64,000 nucleotides of DNA from Ralstonia pickettii. GTDB taxonomy: Bacteria > Pseudomonadota > Gammaproteobacteria > Burkholderiales > Burkholderiaceae. Positions 9,990 to 19,750 of the stretch are shown piece after piece; position 1 is the stretch's first letter, and every line of letters begins with the position of its first letter. The notes below the pieces were generated by a model. It made no database searches. It was not told the DNA's origin and was given only the letters and a program-made list of their open reading frames with translations. The stretch spans positions 3,348,001-3,412,000 of the forward strand of contig NZ_CP066771.1 of the NCBI RefSeq assembly GCF_016466415.2. Direction: 5' to 3'. The position numbers and the translations under genes were made by a program.

Positions 9990-11270
9990 ATGAACGCCCG
10001 AGACCCGCAACAGAATGCCCAATGGAATGCCCGCCGCCTGGCCGCTACGCCGCGCGGCGTCGGCGTGATGACCGACCGCTACGCCGAGCGCGCCGAGAAC
10101 GCCGTGTTCTGGGACGTCGAAGGCCGCCGCTACATCGACTTCGCGGCCGGCATTGCCGTGGTCAATACGGGCCATCGCCACCCGCGTCTGGTGCAGGCCG
10201 TGCGCGAGCAGTTGGATCACTTCACGCACACCGCTTTCCAGATCGTGCCGTACGGTTCGTACGTCGAGTTGGCCGAGCGCCTGAACACGCTCACGCCCGG
10301 CACGCACGCCAAGAAGACCGCGTTCTTCACCACCGGCGCCGAGGCTGTCGAAAACGCCATCAAGATCGCACGGGCGCACACGGGCCGCCCGGGTGTGATC
10401 GCACTCACGGGCGCGTTCCACGGCCGTACGTTCATGGGCATGTCGCTGACGGGCAAGGTGGTGCCGTACAAGACGGGCTTCGGGCCGTTCCCGGGCAGCA
10501 TCTACCACGTGCCGGCCCCGGTCGCGCTGCATGGCGTGAGCACGCAGGATGCGCTGGATGCCATCCAGCGTCTGTTCAAGGCGGATATCGATCCGCGCCA
10601 GGTGGCGGCCGTCATCTTCGAGCCGGTGCAGGGCGAGGGCGGCTTCTACCAGATGCCCGCCGATTTCGTGCGCGCCATCCGCGCGCTGTGCGACGAGCAC
10701 GGCATCGTGATGATCGCCGACGAAGTGCAAACCGGCTTTGCCCGCACCGGCAAGCTTTTTGCCATGGAGCACACCGGCGTGCTGCCCGACATCACGACGA
10801 TGGCCAAGGGCCTGGCCGGCGGCCTGCCGCTGTCCGCCGTCACGGGCCGCGCAGAGATCATGGACGCCCCTGCTCCGGGCGGACTTGGCGGCACCTACGC
10901 CGGCAACCCCCTGGCGGTGGCGTCCGCACATGCGGTGCTCGACATCATTGCCGACGAGAAGCTCTGCGAGCGCTCTGCCGCACTCGGCGGACGTCTGGTC
11001 GATGCGCTGAACGCTGCCAAGGCCAAGCAGCCGCGCATTGCAGAAGTGCGCGGCGTGGGCGCGATGGTTGCTGTCGAATTCAACACGCCGGACGGCAAGC
11101 CCGACGCCGATTTCACCAAGCTCGTGCAGCAACGGGCGCTCGAAGCCGGCCTGCTCCTGCTGTCCTGCGGCGTGTACGGCAACGTGATCCGCTTCTTGTT
11201 CCCGCTCACGATTGAAGAGGCGGTGTTCGAAGAGGGCCTTGCCATCCTGCAACGCGCACTGGAGGGCTGA
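9990..11270 (+). CDS. gabT: 4-aminobutyrate aminotransferase
   Basis: A 426-residue class-III PLP aminotransferase converting GABA and 2-oxoglutarate to succinate semialdehyde and glutamate. Seen are [17 protein letters not shown] (cofactor phosphate binding), [43 protein letters not shown] and the PLP lysine Lys273 in [13 protein letters not shown]. Length and motifs are typical of GabT; 5-aminovalerate is a possible second substrate. gabD follows after 4 bp, with its ribosome binding site (GGAGGG) inside the end of gabT. Confidence 0.93.
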   Translation: MNARDPQQNAQWNARRLAATPRGVGVMTDRYAERAENAVFWDVEGRRYIDFAAGIAVVNTGHRHPRLVQAVREQLDHFTHTAFQIVPYGSYVELAERLNTLTPGTHAKKTAFFTTGAEAVENAIKIARAHTGRPGVIALTGAFHGRTFMGMSLTGKVVPYKTGFGPFPGSIYHVPAPVALHGVSTQDALDAIQRLFKADIDPRQVAAVIFEPVQGEGGFYQMPADFVRAIRALCDEHGIVMIADEVQTGFARTGKLFAMEHTGVLPDITTMAKGLAGGLPLSAVTGRAEIMDAPAPGGLGGTYAGNPLAVASAHAVLDIIADEKLCERSAALGGRLVDALNAAKAKQPRIAEVRGVGAMVAVEFNTPDGKPDADFTKLVQQRALEAGLLLLSCGVYGNVIRFLFPLTIEEAVFEEGLAILQRALEG

Positions 11271-11274
11271 CACC

Positions 11275-12777
11275 ATGACCCGCACCGATTTGCCGAGCGC
11301 GCCGGTTACGCCGCCGATCGCGCTGGAAGACCCCGGCCTGTGGCGCACGCAAGCGTTCGTCGCCGGCACCTGGGCCGATGCCGATGACGGTGCCACGCGC
11401 GACGTGACCGACCCCGCCACCGGCCGCAAGATCGGCACCGTGCCCGGCATGGGCGCCGCCGAAACGCGCCGCGCCATCGAAGCCGCACAGGTTGCGCAAC
11501 GTGCCTGGCGCAAGGTGAGCGCACGTGATCGCGCCAAGATTCTGCGCAAGCTGGCCGATCTGATGATGGAGCACGAGCAGGATCTCGCCGCCATCCTCAC
11601 GGCCGAGCAAGGCAAGCCGCTGCCGGAAGCCGCCGGTGAAATCGCCTACGCCGCCTCGTTCATCGAATGGTTTGCGGAAGAAGCGCGCCGCATTTACGGC
11701 GACACGATTCCGTCGCCGCAGGGCGATCGCCGCATCGTCGTGCAGAAGGAGCCGATCGGTGTGAGCGCGGCCATCACGCCGTGGAATTTCCCCATCGCGA
11801 TGATGACGCGCAAGGTCGGCCCGGCGCTGGCCGCCGGTTGCTCGATGGTGGTCAAGCCGGCGCTGGAGACGCCCTACTCGGCCCTGGCGTTTGCTGAGTT
11901 GGCGGCGCGTGCCGGCGTGCCGGCAGGCTTGCTGTCCATCGTCACGGGCGATTCGCAAGCCATCGGCGGCGAGCTGACATCCAACCCGATCGTGCGCAAG
12001 CTCAGCTTCACGGGTTCCACTGCGGTTGGCCGCCTGTTGATGCGCCAGTGCGCCGACGACATCAAAAAGCTCTCGCTCGAACTGGGCGGCAATGCGCCGT
12101 TCATCGTGTTCGACGATGCCGACGTCGATGCAGCGGTGGAAGGCGCGATGATCGCCAAGTACCGTAACGCGGGTCAGACCTGTGTCTGTGCGAACCGCTT
12201 CTATGTGCAGCGCGGCATCTACGACACGTTTGCCGCCAAGCTGGCCGACGCCGTGCGTGCGCTGCGCGTGGGCAACGGTACGGAGCCCGGAGTGCAGCAG
12301 GGGCCGCTGATCCACATGCGCGCGATGGACAAGGTGCAGCAGCATCTGGACGACGCCGTACGCCAGGGCGCCCGCGTGCTGGTGGGCGGCAAGCCGCATG
12401 CCCTGTCGGCGCAGGGCGGCGCGTTTTTCGAGCCGACCGTCGTGGTCGATGCGAAGCCGGGCATGCTGGTCGCGCATGAAGAAACGTTCGGCCCGCTGGC
12501 GGCGCTCATCCCCTTCGACACGGAAGACGAAGCCGTGGCCGCTGCCAACGACACCGAGTTCGGTCTCGCTGCGTATTTCTACACGCGCGATCTGGGCCGG
12601 GCGTGGCGCGTTTCGGATGCGCTGGAGTCGGGCATGGTCGGCGTCAATACGGGGCTGATCTCGACGGCCGAAGCGCCGTTTGGCGGCGTCAAGCAATCGG
12701 GGCTGGGCCGTGAAGGGTCGAAATACGGCATCGACGAGTACCTGGAGATCAAGTACATCAACATGGCCGGCCTCTGA
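11275..12777 (+). CDS. gabD: Succinate-semialdehyde dehydrogenase (NAD(P)+)
   Basis: A 500-residue aldehyde dehydrogenase that finishes GABA degradation by making succinate. The catalytic Cys303 sits in [10 protein letters not shown] and the general base Glu269 in LELGGNAPF. The Rossmann region has [15 protein letters not shown] and [12 protein letters not shown]. The [18 protein letters not shown] terminus is typical of GabD. The ATG at 11275 is favoured over longer in-frame starts by the GGAGGG site and by the GabD-like N terminus ([13 protein letters not shown]). Confidence 0.93.
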   Translation: MTRTDLPSAPVTPPIALEDPGLWRTQAFVAGTWADADDGATRDVTDPATGRKIGTVPGMGAAETRRAIEAAQVAQRAWRKVSARDRAKILRKLADLMMEHEQDLAAILTAEQGKPLPEAAGEIAYAASFIEWFAEEARRIYGDTIPSPQGDRRIVVQKEPIGVSAAITPWNFPIAMMTRKVGPALAAGCSMVVKPALETPYSALAFAELAARAGVPAGLLSIVTGDSQAIGGELTSNPIVRKLSFTGSTAVGRLLMRQCADDIKKLSLELGGNAPFIVFDDADVDAAVEGAMIAKYRNAGQTCVCANRFYVQRGIYDTFAAKLADAVRALRVGNGTEPGVQQGPLIHMRAMDKVQQHLDDAVRQGARVLVGGKPHALSAQGGAFFEPTVVVDAKPGMLVAHEETFGPLAALIPFDTEDEAVAAANDTEFGLAAYFYTRDLGRAWRVSDALESGMVGVNTGLISTAEAPFGGVKQSGLGREGSKYGIDEYLEIKYINMAGL

Positions 12778-12839
12778 CCGGCGTATGGGCGAGGATCGGG
12801 CGCATCACGCTGCGATGATGCGTCCGCCGCCGCTTGCTC

Positions 12840-12845
12840 TATAAT
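12840..12845 (+). promoter_or_regulatory. -10 element of the metX leader promoter
   Basis: A perfect TATAAT lies about 12 bp before the first stem of the metX leader, so transcription would start at the beginning of the riboswitch. No clear -35 hexamer is visible. Confidence 0.6.
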
Positions 12846-12852
12846 CACGTTC

Positions 12853-12960
12853 CTCTGGCGCGCCGATTTGACGACTGGCTTGCGGGCGCGCGGGAGTTCA
12901 GACATCCACGGATGTGGCGCTGGGCTCTCATTACAAATGCGGCTAAAGAGGTTCGGTCAG
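12853..12960 (+). promoter_or_regulatory. SAM-II-type riboswitch aptamer upstream of metX
   Basis: The leader has the features of the SAM-II (SAM-alpha) aptamer. Stem P1 is GCGCGCC (12858-12864) with GGCGCGC (12885-12891). Loop L1 starts GATTTGAC, close to the conserved GAUUUAAC. The 3' segment ACAAATGCGGCTAAAGAGG (from 12933) matches the conserved AUAAAxGxxGCUAAA block. A pseudoknot helix is possible between GACTG in L1 and CGGTC at 12954-12958. Between P1 and the 3' block is an extra segment of about 40 nt with its own hairpin (ACATCC AC GGATGT), longer than in the compact SAM-II forms. SAM-II elements classically precede metA/metX-type genes. Identification is by eye; a covariance-model search has not been run. 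Confidence 0.75.
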
Positions 12961-13002
12961 AGCGGGGTGGTGAAAGTAAGCGCCCTCCGTGCGCCACATG
13001 AG

Positions 13003-13046
13003 AACCCGATTGGTTGCGTGAACAGCGTTGCCGGTCGGGTTTTTTC
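13003..13046 (+). terminator. metX: Intrinsic terminator in the metX leader, next to the start codon
   Basis: ACCCGATTGG (13004-13013) pairs with CCGGTCGGGT (13031-13040) with two G-U pairs, followed by a T tract. It ends about 10 bp before the metX ATG, so it must be a regulated terminator. GGTTC at 12950-12954, at the riboswitch 3' strand, can pair with GAACC at 13002-13006 inside the 5' arm. That would be an antiterminator exclusive with the SAM-bound form. Confidence 0.75.
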
Positions 13047-13055
13047 TTTGGTGCC

Positions 13056-14270
13056 ATGACAGACATCCAGGCTGACCCCGCGGTCACCGCACCCGATGCG
13101 GCGCAGGCCGATACCTCTTCTCCGACGGCACATCAGGGCAAACCGGCCAACGCCATCGGTCTGGTCGTGCCCGAGCGCATGCACTTTGCCGAGCCGCTGC
13201 AGCTGCGCAACGGCTCGCAGATCAGCGGCTACGACCTGATGGTCGAGACCTACGGCACGCTCAATGCCGACCGTTCCAACGCCGTGCTCATCTGCCACGC
13301 GCTCAACGCTTCGCACCACGTGGCGGGCGTGCATGCCGAGGGCGAAGTCGGCTGGTGGGACAACATGGTCGGACCGGGCAAGCCGGTCGACACCAACCGC
13401 TTCTTCGTCATCGGGGTGAACAACCTGGGCTCGTGTTTCGGTTCGACCGGCCCCATGAGCCCGCATCCGGAAACGGGCCTGCCCTACGGCGCACGCTTTC
13501 CCGTGGTGACGGTGGAAGACTGGGTGAACGCGCAGGCCCGCGTGGCGGATCGTTTCGGCATCCAGCAGTTTGCGGCGGTGATGGGCGGCAGCCTCGGCGG
13601 CATGCAGGCGCTGGCCTGGAGCCTGATGTATCCAGACCGGCTGCGGCATTGCGTGGTGGTGGCGTCCACTCCCAAGCTGTCGGCGCAGAACATCGCCTTC
13701 AACGAGGTGGCACGCAGCGCGATCCTGTCCGACCCCGATTTCCACGGCGGGGATTACTACGCGCACAACGTCAAGCCGAAGCGCGGTTTGCGCGTGGCCC
13801 GGATGATCGGCCACATCACATATCTGTCGGACGAGGACATGGCGGCGAAATTCGGCCGCGAGCTGAAGGCGGATGACATCCGTTTCTCGTTCGACGTCGA
13901 GTTCCAGGTCGAGAGCTACCTGCGCTACCAGGGCGACAAGTTTGCCGAATATTTCGATGCGAACACGTATCTGCTCATCACGCGCGCGCTGGATTACTTC
14001 GACCCCGCGCTGGCTTACGGCGGCAATCTGACCAAGGCCGTTGCGCACACCAAGGCGAGCTATCTCGTCGTCAGCTTCATGACTGACTGGCGATTCGCCC
14101 CTTCGCGCAGCCGCGAGCTGGTCAAGGCGCTGCTCGACAACAAGCACCCCGTCACCTACGGCGAGATCGACGCGCCGCACGGTCACGACGCTTTCCTGTT
14201 GGAAGACGCGCGCTACCACGCGCTGGTCCGCGCCTATTACGAACGCATCGCGCAGGAGATCGGCGCATGA
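13056..14270 (+). CDS. metX: Homoserine O-acyltransferase
   Basis: A 404-residue alpha/beta-hydrolase-fold enzyme that acylates L-homoserine, the first committed step of methionine synthesis. The nucleophile is Ser179 in [12 protein letters not shown] and the catalytic His377 is in [10 protein letters not shown]. The block [11 protein letters not shown] lies near the N terminus. In many proteobacteria enzymes of this fold use succinyl-CoA rather than acetyl-CoA, so the acyl donor is left open. No Shine-Dalgarno sequence is visible before the ATG, which directly follows a T tract. It overlaps metW by 4 bp (ATGA). Confidence 0.94.
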   Translation: MTDIQADPAVTAPDAAQADTSSPTAHQGKPANAIGLVVPERMHFAEPLQLRNGSQISGYDLMVETYGTLNADRSNAVLICHALNASHHVAGVHAEGEVGWWDNMVGPGKPVDTNRFFVIGVNNLGSCFGSTGPMSPHPETGLPYGARFPVVTVEDWVNAQARVADRFGIQQFAAVMGGSLGGMQALAWSLMYPDRLRHCVVVASTPKLSAQNIAFNEVARSAILSDPDFHGGDYYAHNVKPKRGLRVARMIGHITYLSDEDMAAKFGRELKADDIRFSFDVEFQVESYLRYQGDKFAEYFDANTYLLITRALDYFDPALAYGGNLTKAVAHTKASYLVVSFMTDWRFAPSRSRELVKALLDNKHPVTYGEIDAPHGHDAFLLEDARYHALVRAYYERIAQEIGA

Positions 14271-14902
14271 CAACGCAAACGCTGAACCCCACGGCACCCT
14301 CCGTCGTGCCGAACATCCTGGCGGACCGGGCCGACTTCCGCGCCATCGCCCGCTGGATCGAGCCGCGCTCCACCGTGCTCGATCTCGGTTGCGCAGACGG
14401 CAGCCTGCTGAGCGTGCTGCAGGATGAGCTGGATGTGCTGGCTTACGGCATCGAGATCGACGATGCGGGCGTGCTGGCCTCCACCCAAAAAGGCGTGCAC
14501 GTGATCCAGCAGAACCTTGAGGGTGGGCTCGCGCTGTTCGAAGACAAGAGCTTCGACACGGTGATCCTGTCGCAGACACTGCAGACCATCCACAACACGG
14601 CGCAGGTGCTGCGCGAGATGCTGCGCGTGGGCCGCGAGTGCATCGTGTCTTTCCCGAACTTTGGTTACTGGCCGCACCGGCTGTCGATCTTCCGCGGGCG
14701 CATGCCCGTGTCGGAATCGCTGCCGTACGAGTGGTACGACACGCCCAACGTGCGCGTACTGACCATCCGCGACTTTGAAGCGCTGGCGCCCAAGGTAGGA
14801 CTGGTGATTCTCGACCGCGTGGTGCTGCACGAAGGCAACGTGGTGCGCTGGGGCGCCAACTGGCGCGGCAGCGTGGCGGTGTACCGGGTGCGCGCCGGCT
14901 GA
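14267..14902 (+). CDS. metW: Methionine biosynthesis protein MetW
   Basis: A 211-residue methyltransferase-fold protein. The SAM-binding motif I is [12 protein letters not shown], followed by the family-specific [22 protein letters not shown] and [12 protein letters not shown]. MetW is always found with metX and is required for its full activity in several proteobacteria. The ATGA overlap with metX means coupled translation, and both are under the leader riboswitch. Confidence 0.94.
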   Translation: MTTQTLNPTAPSVVPNILADRADFRAIARWIEPRSTVLDLGCADGSLLSVLQDELDVLAYGIEIDDAGVLASTQKGVHVIQQNLEGGLALFEDKSFDTVILSQTLQTIHNTAQVLREMLRVGRECIVSFPNFGYWPHRLSIFRGRMPVSESLPYEWYDTPNVRVLTIRDFEALAPKVGLVILDRVVLHEGNVVRWGANWRGSVAVYRVRAG

Positions 14903-15003
14903 TTGCCTCGGCATCGACCGGCTTGCCGTGTGCTGGTTTGTGCCCGCCCGCGCGCAGCGCAGTAGCGCGCTACACTGGTTCATCTTCCGGTGAGGAGCGT
15001 GCG

Positions 15004-15750
15004 ATGAGCAGACAGACCAGGCGCAGAAGTCCGCGCATGCTGCAGGCGGCGTTGGTGGTTGCGATAGGGATGGCGGCGCCTTTTGCATGGGCTGCCACGT
15101 CGCCGAAAGATGTGCGGGGCGACGCCGATGCCCTCACCCAGATCGCCATCGCGCACTACGAGAAGAACGATTTCGGCCACGCCTTCGACGAATTTGCCGA
15201 GGCGGCGCAGCGCGGCAACCGGCTCGCGCAATTCAACTACGCGATGATGCTGATGCGCGGCGAAGGCACCGTCGCGCGGCCTGACGAAGCGGTCAAGTGG
15301 CTGCGCCGCGCCGCCGACAACCAGATGACCCACGCGCAGTTTGCCTACGGCGAATTATTCGAACGCGGCGAGCTGGTACCGCGCTCCCTGGAAGAAGCCA
15401 ACAAGTGGTACGAGCGTGCCGCCGCCGGCGGGCATGTCGAGGCGCAGCGCGCGCTGGCCACCGATTACTTCACCGGGCGCGGTGTGCCACGCGACTACGG
15501 GCGCGCATTCACCTGGTACAAGAAGGCAGCCGAAGGGGGCGATGCGCCATCGCAGTACATCGTCGGCAGCTACTACGAGCGCGGCGAGCCCGGCGTCGTG
15601 CCGCAGGATATCGAGCAGGCCAAGAAGTGGTACGGCAGGGCGGCCGCCCAAGGCGATGTGGGGGCGCTCGGCAAGCTGCGTGAACTGGTGGAGAAAACCT
15701 ACCGGGCCAAGCACGGCGATCCGCCCACGGCGGCACGTCAGTCCCTGTAG
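15004..15750 (+). CDS. Secreted Sel1-repeat (SLR) protein
   Basis: A 248-residue protein with an N-terminal signal peptide (hydrophobic core LQAALVVAIGMAAPFAWA, residues 13-31). It has four to five Sel1-type repeats of about 36 residues, for example AVKWLRRAADNQMTHAQFAYGELFERG and AFTWYKKAAEGGDAPSQYIVGSYYERG. Such repeats form helical solenoids that mediate protein contacts in the periplasm or envelope. GAGGAG at 14992-14997 fixes the start. No specific partner can be inferred. Confidence 0.85.
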   Translation: MSRQTRRRSPRMLQAALVVAIGMAAPFAWAATSPKDVRGDADALTQIAIAHYEKNDFGHAFDEFAEAAQRGNRLAQFNYAMMLMRGEGTVARPDEAVKWLRRAADNQMTHAQFAYGELFERGELVPRSLEEANKWYERAAAGGHVEAQRALATDYFTGRGVPRDYGRAFTWYKKAAEGGDAPSQYIVGSYYERGEPGVVPQDIEQAKKWYGRAAAQGDVGALGKLRELVEKTYRAKHGDPPTAARQSL

Positions 15751-15763
15751 CGCACACGTCAGT

Positions 15764-15802
15764 AAAAACCGCCGGGCATGGCTGCATGCACCGGCGGTTT
15801 TT
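15764..15802. terminator. Bidirectional intrinsic terminator
   Basis: AAAAACCGCCGG (15764-15775) pairs with CCGGCGGTTTTT (15791-15802); GCATG/CATGC extends the stem inside. The A and T tracts let it work for both the Sel1 gene and the convergent cstA unit. Confidence 0.92.
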
Positions 15803-15827
15803 GCTTTGGAGCCCGATCAGCCATTCA

Positions 15828-16034
15828 TCAACAGCAGCGGCCGACGCGCCCCGCATAGCGCGCGTCCTGGCGTTCGCGGAAGAAGTCTTCGTACGTCATG
15901 ACGGCCTGGCCCGGATGGGTCTCCTGCATGTGGCGCACGTAGGTGTAGTAGTCCGGCACGCCCACCATCAGGCGCAGCGTCTGGCCCAGGTAGCGGCCGA
16001 AGTTTTCGAGTTCTTCGCGCATGCCCGTGCTCAT
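15828..16034 (-). CDS. YbdD/YjiX family small protein (CstA partner)
   Basis: A 68-residue protein with GRYLGQTLRLMVGVPDYYTYVRHM and the conserved MTYEDFFRERQDARY, typical of the YbdD/YjiX (DUF466) family. These proteins are regularly encoded directly after CstA/BtsT transporters and are thought to assist them. Its ATG overlaps the cstA stop by 4 bp. Confidence 0.9.
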   Translation of the reverse strand: MSTGMREELENFGRYLGQTLRLMVGVPDYYTYVRHMQETHPGQAVMTYEDFFRERQDARYAGRVGRCC

Positions 16035-18085
16035 GCGCTCAGCGCTTCGTAGGGCGTTTCGTTGGCGGTCGGGCGGCTCGCGGCGCGCGCCTTGAGCACC
16101 GTGCGCACGCCATACCAGGCGATGCTGACCACCACGAGAATGAACAGGCCGCAAAGGAACGCGTCGATGCGGTCGTTCAGCACCACCTGCTGCATCTGCG
16201 CCATCGACTTGGCCGGGGCCAGAAGCTTGCCTTCGGCGATCGCGCCGGCGTACTTGTTGGCATGCGCCAGGAAGCCGATCTTCGGGTCCGGATCGAACAG
16301 CTTCTGCCAGCCGGCGGTGAGCGTGCAGATCAGCAGCCAGGCGGTCGGCAGCAGCGTCACCCACACGTAGCGGTCGCGTTTCATCTTGACCAGCACGCAG
16401 GTGCCCAGTGTCAGCGCAATCGCGGCGAGCATCTGGTTGGAGATGCCAAACAGCGGCCACAGCGTATTGATGCCGCCCAGCGGGTCGACCACGCCCTGGT
16501 ACAGGAAGTATCCCCACAGCGCGACGGTCGCGGCCGTGGCAATGAGGTTGGCGACGAGCGAATCCGTGCGCTTGAGTGCCGGCACAAACGTGCCCAGCAG
16601 ATCCTGCAGCATGAAGCGCCCCGCGCGCGTACCCGCATCCACCGCCGTGAGGATGAACAGCGCCTCGAAGAGAATCGCAAAGTGGTACCAGAAGGCCATC
16701 ATGGCCTGACCGCCCACCACCTGGTGCAGGATGTGCGCCATGCCCACAGCCAGCGTCGGGGCACCGCCTGCACGGGCGAGGATGGTGTTCTCGCCGACGT
16801 CCCTGGCGGTCTGGACGAGCACGTCAGGGGAGATGACGAAGCCCCAGGTGGACAGCGTGTGTGCCACCGTATCGGGCGTCGCGCCCACCAGTGCCGCCGG
16901 GCTGTTCATCGCAAAATACACGCCCGGGTCGATGACCGAAGCGGCCACCAGCGCCATGATGGCGACGAACGATTCCATCAGCATCGCGCCGTAGCCGATG
17001 AAGCGCGCTTGGCGTTCGTTCTCCAGCAGCTTGGGCGTGGTGCCCGACGAGATGAGTGAGTGGAAGCCCGATACCGCGCCGCACGCAATGGTGATGAACA
17101 GGAACGGGAACATGTTGCCCGACCACACCGGGCCGCCGCCCGCAGCAAACTGCGTCAGCGAAGGCATCTGCATCTGCGGCGCGACGATCAGGATACCGAT
17201 CGCCAGCGCGAGGATCGTGCCGATTTTCAGGAACGTCGACAGGTAATCGCGTGGGGCGAGCAGCAGCCACACCGGCAGCACCGAGGCGACAAAGCCGTAG
17301 CCGATCAGCATCCACGTGAGGGCCTTGCCGTCGAACGTGAACAGCGGCGCCAGCGCGGCGTTCTCGTGCACAGCTTGGCCGCCAATGATGGCGAGCATCA
17401 GCAGCACGAAGCCGATGATCGAGATTTCGCCGATGCGGCCCGGGCGGATGTAACGCACGTACACGCCCATGAATAGCGCGATGGGAATCGTCGCGGCCAC
17501 CGTGAACGTGCCCCACGGCGAACCGACCAGCGCCTTCACGACGATCAGCGCCAGCACGGCGAGGATGATGATCATGATGAGGAACGCGCCAAACAGCGCG
17601 ATCACGCCGGGCACCGTGCCCATCTCGCTCTTCACCAGGTCGCCCAGCGAGCGGCCGTCGCGGCGGCTGGATATGAACAGCACGATGAAATCCTGCACCG
17701 CGCCGGCAAACACCACGCCGGCCAGAATCCACAGCATGCCGGGCAGATAACCCATCTGCGCGGCCAGCACAGGGCCGACCAGCGGGCCGGCGCCAGCAAT
17801 GGCCGCAAAGTGGTGGCCGAACAGCACGTACTTGTTGGTGGGAACGTAGTCGAGCCCGTCGTTATAACGCCAGGCGGGCGTCTTGCGGGTGCCGTCCAGG
17901 CCGAGCACCTTGTCGGCAATGAAGCGGCTGTAGTAGCGATACGCGATCAGGTAGATGCATACGGCGGCCACCACCACCCACAGCGCGCTGACGGCCTCGC
18001 CGCGCGCTAGCGCAACGGTGGCAAACGCAGACGCGCCAAGAATGGCGATGACCAGCCAGATCAGGTGTTGCCTGACGAAGCTCAT
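16031..18085 (-). CDS. cstA: Carbon starvation protein A (peptide/pyruvate transporter family)
   Basis: A 684-residue inner-membrane protein with about 16-18 hydrophobic segments. Family signatures include FGHHFAAIAGAGPLVGPVLAAQ, GAVQDFIVLFISSRRDGRSLG, SGFHSLISSGTTPK and AILFEALFILTAVDAGTRAGR. Members of this family (CstA, BtsT) import pyruvate and, in some cases, peptides during carbon limitation. The chosen ATG (18085) has a GGAGAC site before it. The divergent histidine kinase / NarL-type regulator is a likely controller. Confidence 0.93.
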   Translation of the reverse strand: MSFVRQHLIWLVIAILGASAFATVALARGEAVSALWVVVAAVCIYLIAYRYYSRFIADKVLGLDGTRKTPAWRYNDGLDYVPTNKYVLFGHHFAAIAGAGPLVGPVLAAQMGYLPGMLWILAGVVFAGAVQDFIVLFISSRRDGRSLGDLVKSEMGTVPGVIALFGAFLIMIIILAVLALIVVKALVGSPWGTFTVAATIPIALFMGVYVRYIRPGRIGEISIIGFVLLMLAIIGGQAVHENAALAPLFTFDGKALTWMLIGYGFVASVLPVWLLLAPRDYLSTFLKIGTILALAIGILIVAPQMQMPSLTQFAAGGGPVWSGNMFPFLFITIACGAVSGFHSLISSGTTPKLLENERQARFIGYGAMLMESFVAIMALVAASVIDPGVYFAMNSPAALVGATPDTVAHTLSTWGFVISPDVLVQTARDVGENTILARAGGAPTLAVGMAHILHQVVGGQAMMAFWYHFAILFEALFILTAVDAGTRAGRFMLQDLLGTFVPALKRTDSLVANLIATAATVALWGYFLYQGVVDPLGGINTLWPLFGISNQMLAAIALTLGTCVLVKMKRDRYVWVTLLPTAWLLICTLTAGWQKLFDPDPKIGFLAHANKYAGAIAEGKLLAPAKSMAQMQQVVLNDRIDAFLCGLFILVVVSIAWYGVRTVLKARAASRPTANETPYEALSA

Positions 18086-18310
18086 GTCGGTCTCCTCGAA
18101 CCTTGGTCGAAGTGTTGTGCTGAACGCGGGATGTGGGTTCATCCCTGCGGTAAGTCCTGCCCCGTGACAGGGGCGTGTAGTATTTGCCAGCCCTACCCCG
18201 CGCCACAAGCGGAGGACTACGCAACGCACGTCCGTAGTTCTACGCAGGGCGCCACACCCGACCGAGACCGCGCCGAAACTCGCAATACAGCAAAGCGCCG
18301 CGTTTTTGCC

Positions 18311-19750
18311 ATGAAGCTCCGCCAGAAAATCTTGCTGCTCGCCGTCGCACCGCTGACCATCGCCATGCTGGCGATCATGTTGACCGTGCGCCATCAGTCG
18401 ATCGCGCTGGCACGGCACGAGCGGCAGCTGGTGGAGTCGGCGTATCTGCAGGCCAAGGAGACCGAGCTGCGCTCTTACGTCAAGCTTGCGCAGAGCGCCA
18501 TCGCCCCGCTGCTGGCCTCGGGCCATGGCGGTGACCGGGCCGCAGACGAAGCCACGCGCGACGAAGCCATGCGCACCCTCGCCCGTCTCGATTTCGGCAC
18601 CGACGGCTATTTCTTTCTCTATGACCTGCGCGGCCGCAACCTGATGCACCCGCGCCAGCCCGAACTTGTCGGACGCGACTTGTGGGACCTGACAGATGCC
18701 GGTGGTCAGCCGACAATCCAGAAGCTGGTGGCGGCTGCGCAGGCCGGCGGCGGTTTCGTGCGTTACATGTGGGACAAGCCGTCCACGCACCAGAGCGTGC
18801 CCAAGCTCGGTTACGTCGAGCCGATCCCGCAGTGGGGCTGGATGGTCGGCACCGGCCTGTACCTGGACGACATCGAGCAGACCCTGCGTGAGATTGACCG
18901 GCGCGCGCAGACCAACATCGACCAGACGCTGGCCTGGGTGGTTGGCATAGCCGCGGTCAGCATCCTGCTGGTGGCCGGCAGCGGTTTGGCGCTGAACGTG
19001 AGCGACCACCGCCAGGCCGATGCCAAGCTGCGCCAGCTCGCGCAGCAGGTGGTGAAGTCTCAGGAAGACGAACGTGCGCGTGTCTCGCGTGAGCTGCACG
19101 ACGGCATCAGCCAGGTGCTGGTGTCCACCAAGCTGCTGCTGGAAACCGCGCATGGCCATCTCGAAGCGTCAGCGGCATCGCCGACGTCGATCGAACGGGC
19201 GGGCAGCATGCTGCGCCGGGCGCTCGACCGGTTGAACGGCGCGCTGGGCGAGGTGCGGCGCGTGTCGCACAACCTGCGCCCTGCGCTCCTGGATGACCTG
19301 GGCTTGGCGGCAGCGTTGGAACTCCTCGTGCGCGAAACACGCGAGGCCCACGAAGACAGCCAGCCGGGGTTTGCGATTGCGCTCGAACTTGTCGGCCCCC
19401 CGGTGCAATTGCCGGATGCGTGCAACACCGCACTGTTCCGCATCGCGCAGGAGGCCGTCTCCAACATCGAGCGCCATGCCACCGAAGCGACGCGCATCGG
19501 CGTGCTGCTTGAAAACGATCTCGATGCCGTGCGTTTGTCCGTTCGCGACAACGGCCCCGGTTTCGACGTGGAATCCGTACAGGTGGACCCGCAACACGGT
19601 ATCGGCCTGCGCAATATGCGCGAACGCATGGCCGCGCTCGGCGGCAGCTGTACCATCGCCTCCGGCTCGCACGGTACGGAGGTGAGCGCCGTGCTGCCGC
19701 ATGACGTCATCGCTCGACTGGCTTCCGCCCCCTCTTCTCCACTCGTATGA
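18311..19750 (+). CDS. Cache-domain sensor histidine kinase (NarX/DegS type)
   Basis: A 479-residue membrane kinase. A first membrane helix is at residues 7-25, a periplasmic single-cache sensor follows at about 30-195 (DGYFFLYDLRGRNLMHPRQPELVG, GWMVGTGLYLDDIE), and a second membrane helix is at about 205-227. The HisKA_3 box is RVSRELHDGISQVL and the ATPase domain has DNGPGFD and GIGLRNMRERMAALGG. Cache sensors of this type bind small carboxylates. It overlaps the response regulator by 4 bp. Position opposite cstA suggests it senses a carboxylate and controls that transporter (inference). Confidence 0.88.
   Translation: MKLRQKILLLAVAPLTIAMLAIMLTVRHQSIALARHERQLVESAYLQAKETELRSYVKLAQSAIAPLLASGHGGDRAADEATRDEAMRTLARLDFGTDGYFFLYDLRGRNLMHPRQPELVGRDLWDLTDAGGQPTIQKLVAAAQAGGGFVRYMWDKPSTHQSVPKLGYVEPIPQWGWMVGTGLYLDDIEQTLREIDRRAQTNIDQTLAWVVGIAAVSILLVAGSGLALNVSDHRQADAKLRQLAQQVVKSQEDERARVSRELHDGISQVLVSTKLLLETAHGHLEASAASPTSIERAGSMLRRALDRLNGALGEVRRVSHNLRPALLDDLGLAAALELLVRETREAHEDSQPGFAIALELVGPPVQLPDACNTALFRIAQEAVSNIERHATEATRIGVLLENDLDAVRLSVRDNGPGFDVESVQVDPQHGIGLRNMRERMAALGGSCTIASGSHGTEVSAVLPHDVIARLASAPSSPLV

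Noticed and set aside
9870-11615. Upstream extension of the MocR-type gene frame, antisense to gabT
   Set aside because: Shadow of gabT; the winged-helix domain begins shortly after the ATG at 9869.
12809-12827. Hairpin CGCATCA...TGATGCG after gabD as a terminator
   Set aside because: It has no T tract. It may stabilise the gabD message but I cannot support a terminator call.
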